From NCBI RefSeq assembly GCF_033096445.1, contig NZ_AP028155.1, positions 62,001 through 126,000 on the forward strand: a stretch of 64,000 bases of DNA, in the 5' to 3' direction. The stretch comes from Butyricimonas faecihominis. Lineage in GTDB: Bacteria > Bacteroidota > Bacteroidia > Bacteroidales > Marinifilaceae. The translations under genes were made by a program, and so were the position numbers. Shown here piece after piece: positions 17,600-26,359 of this stretch; the first letter of the stretch is position 1; the number at the start of each line of letters is the position of its first letter. The notes below the pieces were generated by a model. That model worked only from the letters and a program-made list of their open reading frames with translations, was not told the DNA's origin and searched no databases.

Positions 17600-18673
17600 T
17601 TATTTAATCACCTTGTACGTGATCTTGTAATCCACTCGTCTCAATTCCGGGAAGAAATGTTTCATCATGTACCTATATGGTTTTCCGTTGTTCAAATCCA
17701 TGAGGCGTTTCTCTCTTCCCTCGAACACGCTGTAGTTTTCCATAATCGAGAGTACTTGCTCTTCATTTGGCATCCCGTACAGGAGAATCAATCTTTTTAA
17801 TCCGATCCAGTCTTCCCCTCGCCAATCCACGTGGTAAAGGTTTTCGGGGAATGAATACCTGCGGAGCAAGTAATTCCTCAGCGCTCTCGTGCGATCTCTG
17901 GATAACACCTCGTTCTGCGCATATGATCCCTCTGGTGACGCGTAGCCGGTAAGGTAAATTCCCGTGATCTCGTAGTCGGGATTGCTCGTGATAGAATCTA
18001 GCGTTACCCTGATTTTGTCCAACTCCTTCTGGTTTCTTCTGAAATCGGGGAGAATGTAAGTTTGGTTTAGTGGAAAATCCAAGTATGCTGAACCTTCCTT
18101 ATAATATATGTTTTTCTCGTCTTCTTCCTTTTCGATAGAAACTATCTTCACGGTTGTTTCCTCTTGGTTTTCCAGCTTGATAGTTTGCGCCAGCATCTTG
18201 ATGGAAATCAGACGTTTTTCCCCACCACATTCACAGAAGTTCTCCCGTAAATTCAGTTTAGCGTCCTTCATCCACGTCTCGTAAGGAACAACCACGTTAT
18301 AGGCAATTCTCTCCCGGCTCCATTGATTAACGATAACCGTCATGTAAATCGGGAAAGGGGGTTGCCCGTGATTGAAAGCCAATGACCGTTGATAGGCTTT
18401 TTCCCGTCTTTTCCCGTTAATCACGATTGACGGGAGTTCCTCGGACGCTTTTTCCGTTTCAACCACCGGGGTCAGGATGAAAGATTGGTTTTTATGCACG
18501 GGTAAACCGTTTAAGTTCACGTTCATCTCGATATAAACGCTGTCTCCCCGTTGCTCGAAACGGTTTTGTATAATTTTCACCTCTCCCAAATATACTTCCT
18601 GAGCCTTGAGTTCCGTGAAGAACAACCCGACAGTCAACAAGAATATAGTATATATAAACGCTCTTTTCATCAC
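17600..18673 (-). CDS. DUF3868 / OmpA-C-like outer-membrane protein
   Basis: 357 residues with a signal peptide, a beta-rich N-terminal region (DUF3868-like) and an OmpA-type C-terminal region marked by TGYASPEGSYAQNEVLSRDR and ALRNYLL. In Bacteroidales such genes lie with DUF3575 genes in Mfa-type fimbrial loci, where they may anchor or regulate surface fimbriae. No fimbrillin gene is seen here, so this pair looks like an orphan module. It starts 5 bp after the DUF3575 gene, so the two are co-transcribed. Confidence 0.78.
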   Translation of the reverse strand: MMKRAFIYTIFLLTVGLFFTELKAQEVYLGEVKIIQNRFEQRGDSVYIEMNVNLNGLPVHKNQSFILTPVVETEKASEELPSIVINGKRREKAYQRSLAFNHGQPPFPIYMTVIVNQWSRERIAYNVVVPYETWMKDAKLNLRENFCECGGEKRLISIKMLAQTIKLENQEETTVKIVSIEKEEDEKNIYYKEGSAYLDFPLNQTYILPDFRRNQKELDKIRVTLDSITSNPDYEITGIYLTGYASPEGSYAQNEVLSRDRTRALRNYLLRRYSFPENLYHVDWRGEDWIGLKRLILLYGMPNEEQVLSIMENYSVFEGREKRLMDLNNGKPYRYMMKHFFPELRRVDYKITYKVIK

Positions 18674-18678
18674 CTTAC

Positions 18679-19260
18679 TTATTTTATAATATATATAAAA
18701 TTGATCCCTACTTTCGTGGGGCCGATATAATCTTTCGTACCCTTTTTAATATATGGTCCACAGGTTTGGTATTTATACTTGTCGTATTCGATACGTGCAT
18801 AGCCTACCCCGATCGTGGCTTCTAAGTTCCATCGTTTCCCGAGAATCCATTGGTGGCCGTACGCGATTCCGGCCCCGTAGAGAGTCCCTTCGTAACGGTA
18901 TTTTCTCAGTCCCAGCATCTTGATTCCGCCCATGTTGAACTCGCCGTAAAAAGCGTGTAGTCCCCAAAAATGGCCGTTGAAGCGTTCGCAGGTCCAGTAG
19001 CGAAACTCCGGTTGTATCAGCCAATGCTTTACTTTTTTATTATCTCCAAAACTCCAAGGATTGTAAGTCCCTAGTAAATCCACCGTCGTTTTTCGCCCCA
19101 GCCCGATTTCTGCCCCGACGTTAATGGTCGTCGTCAACCAGTAAAGGGCATTTGTTTTCACTCCGACTAGAGGAGCGTCGTAAAACTTTTTTTCTTGTCC
19201 GTGAGATCTGCCTATCACCATAAATAGAATCAGACCTGCTACGATTATTACTTTCCTCAT
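18679..19260 (-). CDS. DUF3575-family outer-membrane protein
   Basis: 193 residues from the ATG at 19260 (another ATG at 19263; a GGGA lies just upstream). A longer frame to 19329 is excluded by a -7 box at 19293-19300. Signal peptide ending near RSHG, then a beta-barrel-like protein with VGVKTNALYWLTTTINVGAE and YNPWSFGDNKKVKHW, typical of DUF3575. First gene of the two-gene unit with the DUF3868 protein; both probably act at the outer membrane. Confidence 0.82.
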   Translation of the reverse strand: MRKVIIVAGLILFMVIGRSHGQEKKFYDAPLVGVKTNALYWLTTTINVGAEIGLGRKTTVDLLGTYNPWSFGDNKKVKHWLIQPEFRYWTCERFNGHFWGLHAFYGEFNMGGIKMLGLRKYRYEGTLYGAGIAYGHQWILGKRWNLEATIGVGYARIEYDKYKYQTCGPYIKKGTKDYIGPTKVGINFIYIIK

Positions 19261-19292
19261 CATATCCCTGCTTACTTTGTTTTTTGTTATTA

Positions 19293-19300
19293 CAAAAGTA
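19293..19300 (-). promoter_or_regulatory. -7 box TACTTTTG of the DUF3575 operon
   Basis: Minus-strand TACTTTTG, 33 bp before the ATG at 19260. It decides against the start at 19329. Confidence 0.5.
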
Positions 19301-19501
19301 TCTGATGAAACGTTTGGATTGGTGACCATAAAGGTGTATTTTAGAAGTAAATCTTTTCTAATGAAGGAATTACATTTTTATTTTGACTTGTTTTCCGAGA
19401 TTTTTATTAAATTTGTAAGATATTTATTTCGTATTTCGCAACAGAAATAAATACAGACTCGTATAATAAATCAAATAGTTGTATTAATCAAAACTCAAAT
19501 C

Positions 19502-20470
19502 ATGACAACTTATAATTACAATAGCGAGTTAATCAAAGCTATGAATGAAAAATTACCGAATGGTACTAATTTGGCGAATACGCTAATAGATATGTTATAT
19601 TTAGGTAAAGAGGCCGTGTATCGTAGATTACGAGGGGAAGTACCCTTCACGTTGGCAGAGGCTGCCGCGATCTCCCAGAAAATGGGAGTGTCGCTGGATA
19701 AGCTGGCCGGGACGAACGTGGATTCGAATGCTATATTTGATCTGAATATTATACGTCAGACCGATCCGTTGGAGACCTATTACTCTATCGTGGATAATTA
19801 CGTGAAAATTTTCCGGGACTTGAACCATGACCCCGCCTCGGAGCTTTGTACTTCCTCGAATATGATTCCTCAGACTTTTTATTTAAAATATGAACTCTTG
19901 TCTAAATTCCGGATGTTTAAATGGATATATCAATTTGAAAAGATTGATATAGAGAAACATTTCGAGGATATAGAGATCGTCGACAAATTGTTGGAAAAGC
20001 AGCGGGAGTTCGTGCGGGAATCTCAGGAGTTTCAGCACACGGAGTATATATGGGATAGTAAATTATTCATTTACCTGATCAATGATATCAAGTATTTTGC
20101 CAGTGTGCATTTGATCTCTCAGGAATATGTTCAGAAATTGAAAAAGGAATTACTCCAGTTGCTCGATGAGCTGGAAGAGATTGCCACGAGAGGGACGTTC
20201 AGGACGGGACAGGAGGTATGTATATATATATCTAATATAAACTTCGAGGCTACCTATAGTTATATAGCGTCTCCTGCCTACCATATCAGTTTGGTTCGGG
20301 TTTTCGCGATCAACTCTTTCGCGACGCGTGACGAACAAGTTTTTAACAGTGTGAAAGAATGGATTCATTCGTTGAAGAAATTTTCTACCTTGATATCCCA
20401 GAGTGGGGAAATGCAACGTATCAAATTCTTTAAAATGCAGCGGGAAATCGTCGAGGGATTGTGTGTTTAG
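19502..20470 (+). CDS. HTH-like regulatory protein, paralogue 1
   Basis: 322 residues. The first 70 look like a helix-turn-helix unit (LGKEAVYRRLRGEVPFTLAE, then AISQKMGVSLDKL), followed by a long alpha-helical domain of unknown family. A paralogue with the same architecture lies at 21101-22060; shared blocks include KEAxYRRLRGEV, NFEATYSY and STLISQSGE. A DNA-binding regulator with a sensor-like helical domain is a reasonable inference, but the ligand and target are unknown. Confidence 0.65.
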   Translation: MTTYNYNSELIKAMNEKLPNGTNLANTLIDMLYLGKEAVYRRLRGEVPFTLAEAAAISQKMGVSLDKLAGTNVDSNAIFDLNIIRQTDPLETYYSIVDNYVKIFRDLNHDPASELCTSSNMIPQTFYLKYELLSKFRMFKWIYQFEKIDIEKHFEDIEIVDKLLEKQREFVRESQEFQHTEYIWDSKLFIYLINDIKYFASVHLISQEYVQKLKKELLQLLDELEEIATRGTFRTGQEVCIYISNINFEATYSYIASPAYHISLVRVFAINSFATRDEQVFNSVKEWIHSLKKFSTLISQSGEMQRIKFFKMQREIVEGLCV

Positions 20471-20739
20471 GCTGGTTCAATTTTTGAAAGTGTATTTTTG
20501 TCTCCGTTTCGATTAGTGAAATGATGATCGGGGATTAGAATTGTTTATTGCACAAAATAAATTAAAATGTAAAACATAGTACGATATTAGAAAATTAGTA
20601 TATCGTTGATACCCTGAATGTAGCACAGAATTGTGAAGAATATACTTCATATTTGTACTGTTGAGTGAGCGAGATGCCACTTGTATGGTATGAATTTTAA
20701 ACGTGCGAATCAATGGGACAAAAATACAATTATAATTCG

Positions 20740-20773
20740 AACCGCGTCGGGTGAGTAATCACCGGACGCGGTT
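20740..20773 (+). terminator. GC-rich hairpin between HTH gene and HU
   Basis: AACCGCGTC pairs with GACGCGGTT, with an inner GGTGA/TCACC stem and a GTAA loop; followed by TTCGTG rather than a T run. It may end the upstream transcript or attenuate the HU gene. The rest of 20471-20822 is AT-rich and holds no supported gene. Confidence 0.6.
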
Positions 20774-20822
20774 TCGTGATATGTGGCAATAAACTCTATT
20801 TATTAATTAAAAACCATTTACA

Positions 20823-21086
20823 ATGAACAAACGAGAATTAATTGAAAAAGTGGCCGAGAAAAACGGAACCAGTAAAGTAGAAGCAGCTAAGGCTGTAAAC
20901 GCTGTAATCGGAACCATGGCTGAGACGTTAAAAAAAGGTGAAAAAATATCCTTGTTAGAATTAGGATCTTTCGCTATCAGAGAACGTAAAGAACGTAACG
21001 GTTACAACCCGAATAGCAAGGAAAACATGGTGATTCCGGCTAAGAAAGTAGTTAAATTTTCTATAGGTAAATACTTTTTTGATTAA
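20823..21086 (+). CDS. HU-family DNA-binding protein
   Basis: 87 residues, full HU length: MNKRELIEKVAEKNGTSKVE at the start, GSFAIRERKERNGYNP with the beta-arm, and VVKFSIGKYFFD at the end. Binds and bends DNA non-specifically as a dimer. It sits between the two HTH-like paralogues, 14 bp upstream of the second, so the two may be co-transcribed. Confidence 0.93.
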   Translation: MNKRELIEKVAEKNGTSKVEAAKAVNAVIGTMAETLKKGEKISLLELGSFAIRERKERNGYNPNSKENMVIPAKKVVKFSIGKYFFD

Positions 21087-21100
21087 GGAATAATACCCCT

Positions 21101-22060
21101 ATGAAGAATGCCGTGGTAAATGAATTAATCAGCACGATGCGCGAGGTTACCCCTAAAGAGGGTAATCTTGCTAATGTCCTCATGGATATATTGTGCATGA
21201 GTAAGGAGGCGATTTACCGGAGATTAAGGGGGGAGGTTGCTTTTACGTTCAGTGAAGTTGCGATCATCGCCGGTCAATTGGGCATATCGTTAGATAAGAT
21301 TATCGGTAACAGTATGTCCAGTGGGGCGATGTTCGATCTGAACGTGCTTAATCTGGCGGATCCCATGGATACCTATTACGAGATTCTGGTGCGTTACCAG
21401 AGGCTTTTTCGTTATGTGAAGACGGATCCGACGACGGAGGTAGTGACCGCGTCGAACACGATTCCTTATACATTTTACGCCCCTTACGAACATTTGTCAA
21501 AGTTCCGGATTGGCAGATGGTTATATCAGAACGAACGCTTGAGAACTCCCGCATCCTTGTCCGATATCGTTCTTCCGGAAAAATTGTTGAAAGTTCAGAA
21601 AGAATTGCTTGAGGATGTAAGGCTTGTCAGGAAGACTTGCTTTATTCTGGATGAGAATCTTTTCAGTTCATTCGTGAAAGAGATCAAGTATTTCTCGGAA
21701 TTGGGACTGGTTTCGACAACAGACGTGGAGGACATGAAGAAGGAGTTACACCAGCTTTTACGCGAGTTGGAAGTATTGTCTGAAAAAGGGTCATTCCACA
21801 ATGGAAACGGCTTGTCGGTTTATCTTTCTAACGTGAATTTTGAAGCGACATACAGTTACGTGGAAAAGGCCGGATTCCAGATATGTTTTTTGCGGGTTTA
21901 TTCGATCAACTCGATGGATTCGCGAGACAGTAAAATATGTGATTACCAGAAGAAATGGATTCATTCGTTGAAGAGACATTCTACGCTGATTTCGCAAAGT
22001 GGCGAGATCCAACGGATGATGTTTTTTAATGAGCAAAAGAAAATAGTAGACGCGTTATAG
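21101..22060 (+). CDS. HTH-like regulatory protein, paralogue 2
   Basis: 319 residues, same layout as the protein at 19502: N-terminal HTH-like part (MSKEAIYRRLRGEVAFTFSE, QLGISLDKIIG) and a long helical domain with NFEATYSYVEKAGFQI and HSTLISQSGEIQRM. It begins 14 bp after the HU stop. A terminator follows. Function unknown; likely transcription regulator. Confidence 0.65.
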   Translation: MKNAVVNELISTMREVTPKEGNLANVLMDILCMSKEAIYRRLRGEVAFTFSEVAIIAGQLGISLDKIIGNSMSSGAMFDLNVLNLADPMDTYYEILVRYQRLFRYVKTDPTTEVVTASNTIPYTFYAPYEHLSKFRIGRWLYQNERLRTPASLSDIVLPEKLLKVQKELLEDVRLVRKTCFILDENLFSSFVKEIKYFSELGLVSTTDVEDMKKELHQLLRELEVLSEKGSFHNGNGLSVYLSNVNFEATYSYVEKAGFQICFLRVYSINSMDSRDSKICDYQKKWIHSLKRHSTLISQSGEIQRMMFFNEQKKIVDAL

Positions 22061-22085
22061 TGTGAACGTGTAAATTTTAGGATGG

Positions 22086-22116
22086 AATCCGGGGTGACTC
22101 CCGGGTTCTTTTTTTG
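22086..22116 (+). terminator. Terminator after HTH paralogue 2
   Basis: AATCCGGG / CCCGGGTT stem (one G-U), 6-nt loop, then CTTTTTTTG. Confidence 0.8.
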
Positions 22117-22140
22117 TTCCTCGTTTTTCGGATAAAAATG

Positions 22141-22148
22141 TATCTTTG
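22141..22148 (+). promoter_or_regulatory. -7 box TATCTTTG upstream of the thioredoxin-like lipoprotein
   Basis: TATCTTTG lies 24 bp before the ATG at 22173; a TTTG at 22113-22116, 24 bp upstream, is a loose -33 candidate. Confidence 0.45.
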
Positions 22149-22172
22149 TGTAGGAAAATGAAAGATTAAATT

Positions 22173-23141
22173 ATGAGTAAGAGTAGGATCGTTCGGGTTT
22201 GGATTGCTGTCGCGTGTTTATCGCTAGTAATCTCCGCTTGTTCTTCTTCCCCTAAAAAACAGGGAAAAGAGGAACCTAAAAATACAGAAATCAAATCATT
22301 TCAGGCACCGGAAATTCCACCTGTTTACACCGACCAGCGGGAGCGGGCGAAATACTTGGTGACTCATTACTGGGATAAGTTTAATTTTGCCGATACTTCC
22401 TTGATCCGGATGCCAGAGATCACGGAACAGGCTTTCGTGGACTTCTTGCAGGTGTTGCCTTATGTCTCGTATACCGATGCCGAGAAAGAGATTTCCGGGA
22501 TGTTGGATAAGGCATTTTCGGCTGATACGCTGATGTTTGCTTATTTTACGGTGTTGTATGATAAATATCTTTATAACCCGAATTCCCCGATGTTGAACGA
22601 GGAATTTTATATTCCCGTGCTGAAATATATTGTGAATTCCGAACGGGTGGGAGAGATAGATAAAATGCGTCCCGCTTTTCGGCTGGAGATGGCGCTAAAG
22701 AATCGGGTGGGGAATCCGGCAACCGATTTCACCTATACATTACCTTCCGGGAAGAAAGGGAAGTTGTCGGGCATAAACGCGGATTACACGATTCTCTTCT
22801 TCAATAATCCCGATTGTAATGCCTGCCGGGCCATTAAGGCCGAGGTGGAGGCATCCGGGGTGGTGAAGAACTTGTTGAATGTCAAAGTACAGGGAAACCG
22901 GAAGAAACTGGTATTCTTATCTGTTTTCCCTGATCCCGAGCTGGAAGTATGGCGGCGAATGTTGCCGGAACAACCGAAAGAATGGATGTGTACTTATGAT
23001 GACGGTCAAGTGATCACGAAGGAACGCCTCTATGATTTGCGGGCGATCCCGACATTCTATTTGTTGGATCGAGAGAAACGGGTTTTGTTGAAGGATGCTC
23101 CCTTTCGGGTAATTGAGGCCTATTTGGAGGAGAGGTTGTAA
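22173..23141 (+). CDS. DUF5106-like lipoprotein with thioredoxin fold
   Basis: 322 residues. Lipoprotein signal peptide with the lipobox SLVISAC at about residue 22. The N-terminal half is a helical DUF5106-like domain; the C-terminal half (about 175-322) is thioredoxin-like, with the motif NNPDCNACRAIKAEV carrying a CxxC active site and a cis-Pro region AIPTFYLLD. Likely a periplasmic thiol oxidoreductase anchored in a membrane. Substrate unknown. Confidence 0.8.
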   Translation: MSKSRIVRVWIAVACLSLVISACSSSPKKQGKEEPKNTEIKSFQAPEIPPVYTDQRERAKYLVTHYWDKFNFADTSLIRMPEITEQAFVDFLQVLPYVSYTDAEKEISGMLDKAFSADTLMFAYFTVLYDKYLYNPNSPMLNEEFYIPVLKYIVNSERVGEIDKMRPAFRLEMALKNRVGNPATDFTYTLPSGKKGKLSGINADYTILFFNNPDCNACRAIKAEVEASGVVKNLLNVKVQGNRKKLVFLSVFPDPELEVWRRMLPEQPKEWMCTYDDGQVITKERLYDLRAIPTFYLLDREKRVLLKDAPFRVIEAYLEERL

Positions 23142-23293
23142 AGTTCGTAAGGTTTATAAAGTTTATAAAGTTTATAAAGTGTCGGGTGTCCTTCGGACAA
23201 GTTTAATGGCAGCTTAAGCTGCCATAGACAAAGCGCCTGCAGGGTCCATAGACCTTATAGACTTTATGGACTTTATAAACCTTATAAACTTTT
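23141..23293. repeat. Long imperfect inverted repeat of TTATAAAG units
   Basis: The left arm at 23141-23162 and right arm at about 23272-23293 match as inverted repeats in 21 of 22 positions. Both consist of degenerate TTTATAAAG repeats. In the centre is a perfect 18-bp palindrome, TGGCAGCTTAAGCTGCCA (about 23207-23224), and a GTCC-TTCG-GGAC hairpin. It lies between convergent genes and can fold into one long hairpin. Confidence 0.7.
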
Positions 23294-23823
23294 TATTCCT
23301 TCAGCGCCGCAATCACTTCCGGCATCATGGTCCAGATCGTGTTTTCCGTTTGAGCGGTATAGAAATTGCCGTCGATCTCGGATTTCTCGTCGGTGGCTTT
23401 TGCATGTTGGATGGCCGGTTTGGCGAGGGGGTGAACGGCGACTTTCTTTCCGGTGGCGATGCCCACGGAGTCGAACATCATGGCGGCGGCGCAGTGGCCG
23501 ATCATGATTTTACCCTTTTCCCCGAAAGCTTTGATCACGGTCAACATATCTTGGTTGTAAGGCTTTCCGGCGTTTTCCCCGAATTTAGGTACAGCGTCAC
23601 CACAGCCGAACACAAGAGCGTCGAACTCGTCCTCGTGTCCTTTCAAGTGAGCAATCACGTCATCTGCCACGAGGGCAATGCCGGAATTCGTCTTGATTTC
23701 TTTCGTTTCTGCCACTGCAAATACTTTATAGGAAATGCCATTTTCGAAAAATGTTTCCAGATACTGGAACAAACCGAACCCGTTTACCGGGTTAACTGCC
23801 AATACGGCTACTTTTTTTGCCAT
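23293..23823 (-). CDS. DJ-1/PfpI-family protein
   Basis: 176 residues. Rossmann-like start MAKKVAVLAVNPVNGFG, conserved FGCGDAV region, and the nucleophile elbow GHCAAAMMF with the reactive cysteine. Members act as glyoxalases, deglycases, chaperones or amidases; the exact activity cannot be read here. It is divergent from an HxlR-family regulator, which fits a response to electrophiles or oxidants. Confidence 0.82.
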   Translation of the reverse strand: MAKKVAVLAVNPVNGFGLFQYLETFFENGISYKVFAVAETKEIKTNSGIALVADDVIAHLKGHEDEFDALVFGCGDAVPKFGENAGKPYNQDMLTVIKAFGEKGKIMIGHCAAAMMFDSVGIATGKKVAVHPLAKPAIQHAKATDEKSEIDGNFYTAQTENTIWTMMPEVIAALKE

Positions 23824-23869
23824 GGGTAAATTTTTTTAGTTAAACAATAGTTCTTTAAAGTAGGTTTAT

Positions 23870-23890
23870 TACTTTTGTTTAGCAAATGTA
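23870..23890. promoter_or_regulatory. Divergent -7 boxes for DJ-1 and HxlR genes
   Basis: TACTTTTG on the plus strand (23870-23877) and TACATTTG on the minus strand (23883-23890) lie 5 bp apart, pointing in opposite directions. A regulator bound here could control both genes. Confidence 0.5.
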
Positions 23891-23988
23891 AGCTATTTGA
23901 TTTGCATAAACAAGAACGAACTTATAGATAAGATAGTTACACGGAGATAACTATTGTTGATACTAAACCATATATAGGGAAGAAAAAA

Positions 23989-24342
23989 ATGGAAAATTTT
24001 TACACGAACGATAATTGTCCCATTCGTGATGTTTTGAGTCGCTTGGGTGACAAATGGTCAATGCTCGTCCTCGTGACGTTGAATGCGAACGGAACCATGC
24101 GATTCTGTGATGTTCATAAAGCGATTGCCGACATTTCCCAGCGTATGCTGACGGTCACCCTGCGGACGTTGGAGGCCGACGGGCTAATTTCGCGGAAGGT
24201 ATATGCCGAGGTACCGCCGCGGGTGGAATATCGGCTCACGGAGCTGGGTGAAAGCTTGATGCCGCGGGTGCAGATGCTGGTGGATTGGGCATTGGAACAT
24301 ATGGGTGAAATCATGAAACATCGGGAAGTGATGGTAAAATAA
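23989..24342 (+). CDS. HxlR-family transcriptional regulator
   Basis: 117 residues, winged-helix MarR-like HxlR protein. The family pattern CPIRDVLSRLGDKWSMLVL begins at residue 9, with FCDVHKAIADISQRMLTVTL as the recognition helix region. Cys9 is at the position used for redox or aldehyde sensing in related regulators (QorR/HypR). Divergent neighbour is a DJ-1 protein, its likely target. A strong terminator follows. Confidence 0.92.
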   Translation: MENFYTNDNCPIRDVLSRLGDKWSMLVLVTLNANGTMRFCDVHKAIADISQRMLTVTLRTLEADGLISRKVYAEVPPRVEYRLTELGESLMPRVQMLVDWALEHMGEIMKHREVMVK

Positions 24343-24367
24343 TCAACTATGGAGTGTCAGCTCGAAT

Positions 24368-24418
24368 GAACGCGCATGGGATGATCTTGGGATCATGTTC
24401 ATGTGCGTTCTGTTTTTT
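24368..24418 (+). terminator. Terminator after hxlR-like gene
   Basis: GAACGCGCATG / CATGTGCGTTC outer stem, inner ATGATC / GATCAT stem, then TGTTTTTTG. Confidence 0.88.
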
Positions 24419-24442
24419 GCAATTTAGTTGCACGAAATGAAT

Positions 24443-24454
24443 CGTAATTTTACG
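24443..24454. promoter_or_regulatory. Palindrome before the metal ATPase gene
   Basis: CGTAA-TT-TTACG, 19 bp upstream of the ATG, overlapping a TAATTTTA promoter-like box. It could be an operator, perhaps for the Fur-family regulator downstream; inference only. Confidence 0.35.
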
Positions 24455-24472
24455 GAAAATTAAAACAGTAGA

Positions 24473-26353
24473 ATGATGAAAAAATATAGTGCAGAATTGA
24501 TTTCTTTCGGGTTGCTGGTTTGCGGAATCGGTTTATCTTGGGGGAATGTCGCTTGGTTTCAGACGGAAATCGTGCGATTTGTATGGTATTTGGTCGCTTT
24601 TATTCCGGTAGGGTTTCCCGTGTTGAAAGAGGCCGTGGAGTGCTTGCGGGAAAAGGAGTACTTTAACGAATTCATGTTGATGTCACTGGCAGCCATCGGG
24701 GCCTTTTATATCGGGGAGTACCCGGAAGGCGTGGCCGTGATGTTATTTTATTCCATCGGTGAGAAATTCCAAGATAGTGCGGTGAGCCGGGCCCGGTCGA
24801 ATATCCGGGCTTTACTTGATGTACGTCCGGAGCAGGCGACGGTTATTCGTGACGGGCAAGAAAAGATCGAGAAACCGGAACAAGTTCGTGTCGGGGAGAT
24901 CATCGAGATCAAGGTAGGGGAACGGGTACCCTTGGACGGGATCATGCTGGGTGACGTGGCGGCTTTTAACACGGCGGCTTTGACCGGGGAGAGCGTGCCT
25001 CGGAACATCCGCACGGGAGAGGATGTGCTGGCGGGAATGATCGTGACCGACCGGGTTGTGCGGGTGAAGGTGACGAAGCCCTATGATCAGAGTGCTCTGG
25101 CCCGGATTCTGGAAATGGTACAGAACGCCTCCGAGCGTAAAGCTCCTGCGGAACTTTTTATCCGGAAGTTTGCCCGGATCTACACGCCCGTGGTCACGGG
25201 GTTGGCCGTGTTGATCGTGCTGGTTCCTTGGATCGTGTCGTGGGTACAACCGGACTTCTCTTTCGTGCTGAATGATTGGTTGTACCGGGCGCTCGTGTTT
25301 CTGGTAATATCCTGCCCGTGTGCGCTGGTGGTCAGTATCCCGCTGGGGTATTTCGGGGGAATCGGGGCGGCATCCCGGCAGGGAATTCTCTTTAAAGGGG
25401 GAAACTACTTGGATGCAATCACGAAGATTAACACGGTTGTATTCGATAAGACCGGGACGTTGACGAAGGGAGTGTTCGAGGTGCAGCAAGTACACGTCCG
25501 GGAGGGTTTTACCGAAGAGGAGGTTGTGCGAACAATTGCCTCTGTCGAGAGCCGGAGCAATCACCCGATAGCCAAGGCGGTCGAGCAGTATGCTAAATCC
25601 CGGCAAATCTCCATCCGGCGTGACGTGGAGGTCTCCGAGCTGGCAGGCTACGGATTGAAGACACTCGTTGATGGGCAGGAGGTACTGGTAGGAAATACTC
25701 GTTTGTTGGAGAAGTACGGGATCTCGTTCCCGTCCGAGCTGACCGGGGTTCCCGAAACGCTTGTCGTGTGTGCGGTAAATGGCGAGTACGTCGGTCACTT
25801 GTTGCTGGCGGACACCGTGAAAGAAGATGCTAAAGAAGCCGTTGCAGCATTAAAAAAATTAAATATTGATAATATTCAGATATTATCGGGAGATAAACAA
25901 ACAATTGTTTCTAAATTAGCAGGGTATTTGGGCGTGGACGAGGCCTACGGGGATTTGTTGCCCGAGGACAAAGTGGCGCACGTGGAGGCATTGAAGAGCG
26001 ATCCGGGAAGGCGTGTTGCTTTCGTGGGTGACGGGATTAATGATGCCCCGGTGCTTGCCCTGAGCGACGTGGGAGTTGCCATGGGGGGCTTGGGAAGTGA
26101 CGCTGCGATTGAGATTGCGGATGTGGTTCTCCAGACGGATCAGCCCGGTCGGTTGGCCATGGCGATCCGGATCGGGAAAGAGACCCGCCGGATCATCTGG
26201 CAGAACATCACGCTGGCTTTCGGGGTGAAATTGATCGTGTTGGTACTGGGTGCCGGGGGACTCGCCACCATGTGGGAGGCCGTGTTTGCCGATGTCGGGG
26301 TAGCCTTGTTGGCAATTTTGAATGCGATAAGAATACAGAAACGAGCAAGATAG
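24473..26353 (+). CDS. P1B-type heavy-metal-translocating ATPase
   Basis: 626 residues without an N-terminal HMA domain. Membrane metal site SCPCALV near residue 280, phosphorylation motif DKTGTLTKG near 324, SNHPIAKAV (HP motif), actuator TGES and hinge GDGINDAP near 519. CPC plus the last-helix region fits the ZntA/CadA Zn/Cd/Pb group or a Cu pump; metal choice cannot be decided. A separate 69-residue HMA protein two genes downstream may supply the missing metal-binding domain. The regulator in between overlaps in function as metal sensor. Confidence 0.93.
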   Translation: MMKKYSAELISFGLLVCGIGLSWGNVAWFQTEIVRFVWYLVAFIPVGFPVLKEAVECLREKEYFNEFMLMSLAAIGAFYIGEYPEGVAVMLFYSIGEKFQDSAVSRARSNIRALLDVRPEQATVIRDGQEKIEKPEQVRVGEIIEIKVGERVPLDGIMLGDVAAFNTAALTGESVPRNIRTGEDVLAGMIVTDRVVRVKVTKPYDQSALARILEMVQNASERKAPAELFIRKFARIYTPVVTGLAVLIVLVPWIVSWVQPDFSFVLNDWLYRALVFLVISCPCALVVSIPLGYFGGIGAASRQGILFKGGNYLDAITKINTVVFDKTGTLTKGVFEVQQVHVREGFTEEEVVRTIASVESRSNHPIAKAVEQYAKSRQISIRRDVEVSELAGYGLKTLVDGQEVLVGNTRLLEKYGISFPSELTGVPETLVVCAVNGEYVGHLLLADTVKEDAKEAVAALKKLNIDNIQILSGDKQTIVSKLAGYLGVDEAYGDLLPEDKVAHVEALKSDPGRRVAFVGDGINDAPVLALSDVGVAMGGLGSDAAIEIADVVLQTDQPGRLAMAIRIGKETRRIIWQNITLAFGVKLIVLVLGAGGLATMWEAVFADVGVALLAILNAIRIQKRAR

Positions 26354-26359
26354 AGAGTT

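Noticed and set aside
20513-20713. 66-codon minus-strand frame in the gap before HU
   Set aside because: No start context, no motif and AT-driven composition; nothing supports coding.
24812-25798. 328-codon open frame on the minus strand inside the metal ATPase gene
   Set aside because: Shadow of a high-GC gene with clear P-type ATPase motifs on the plus strand; the reverse reading is rich in His, Arg and Pro with no known motif.
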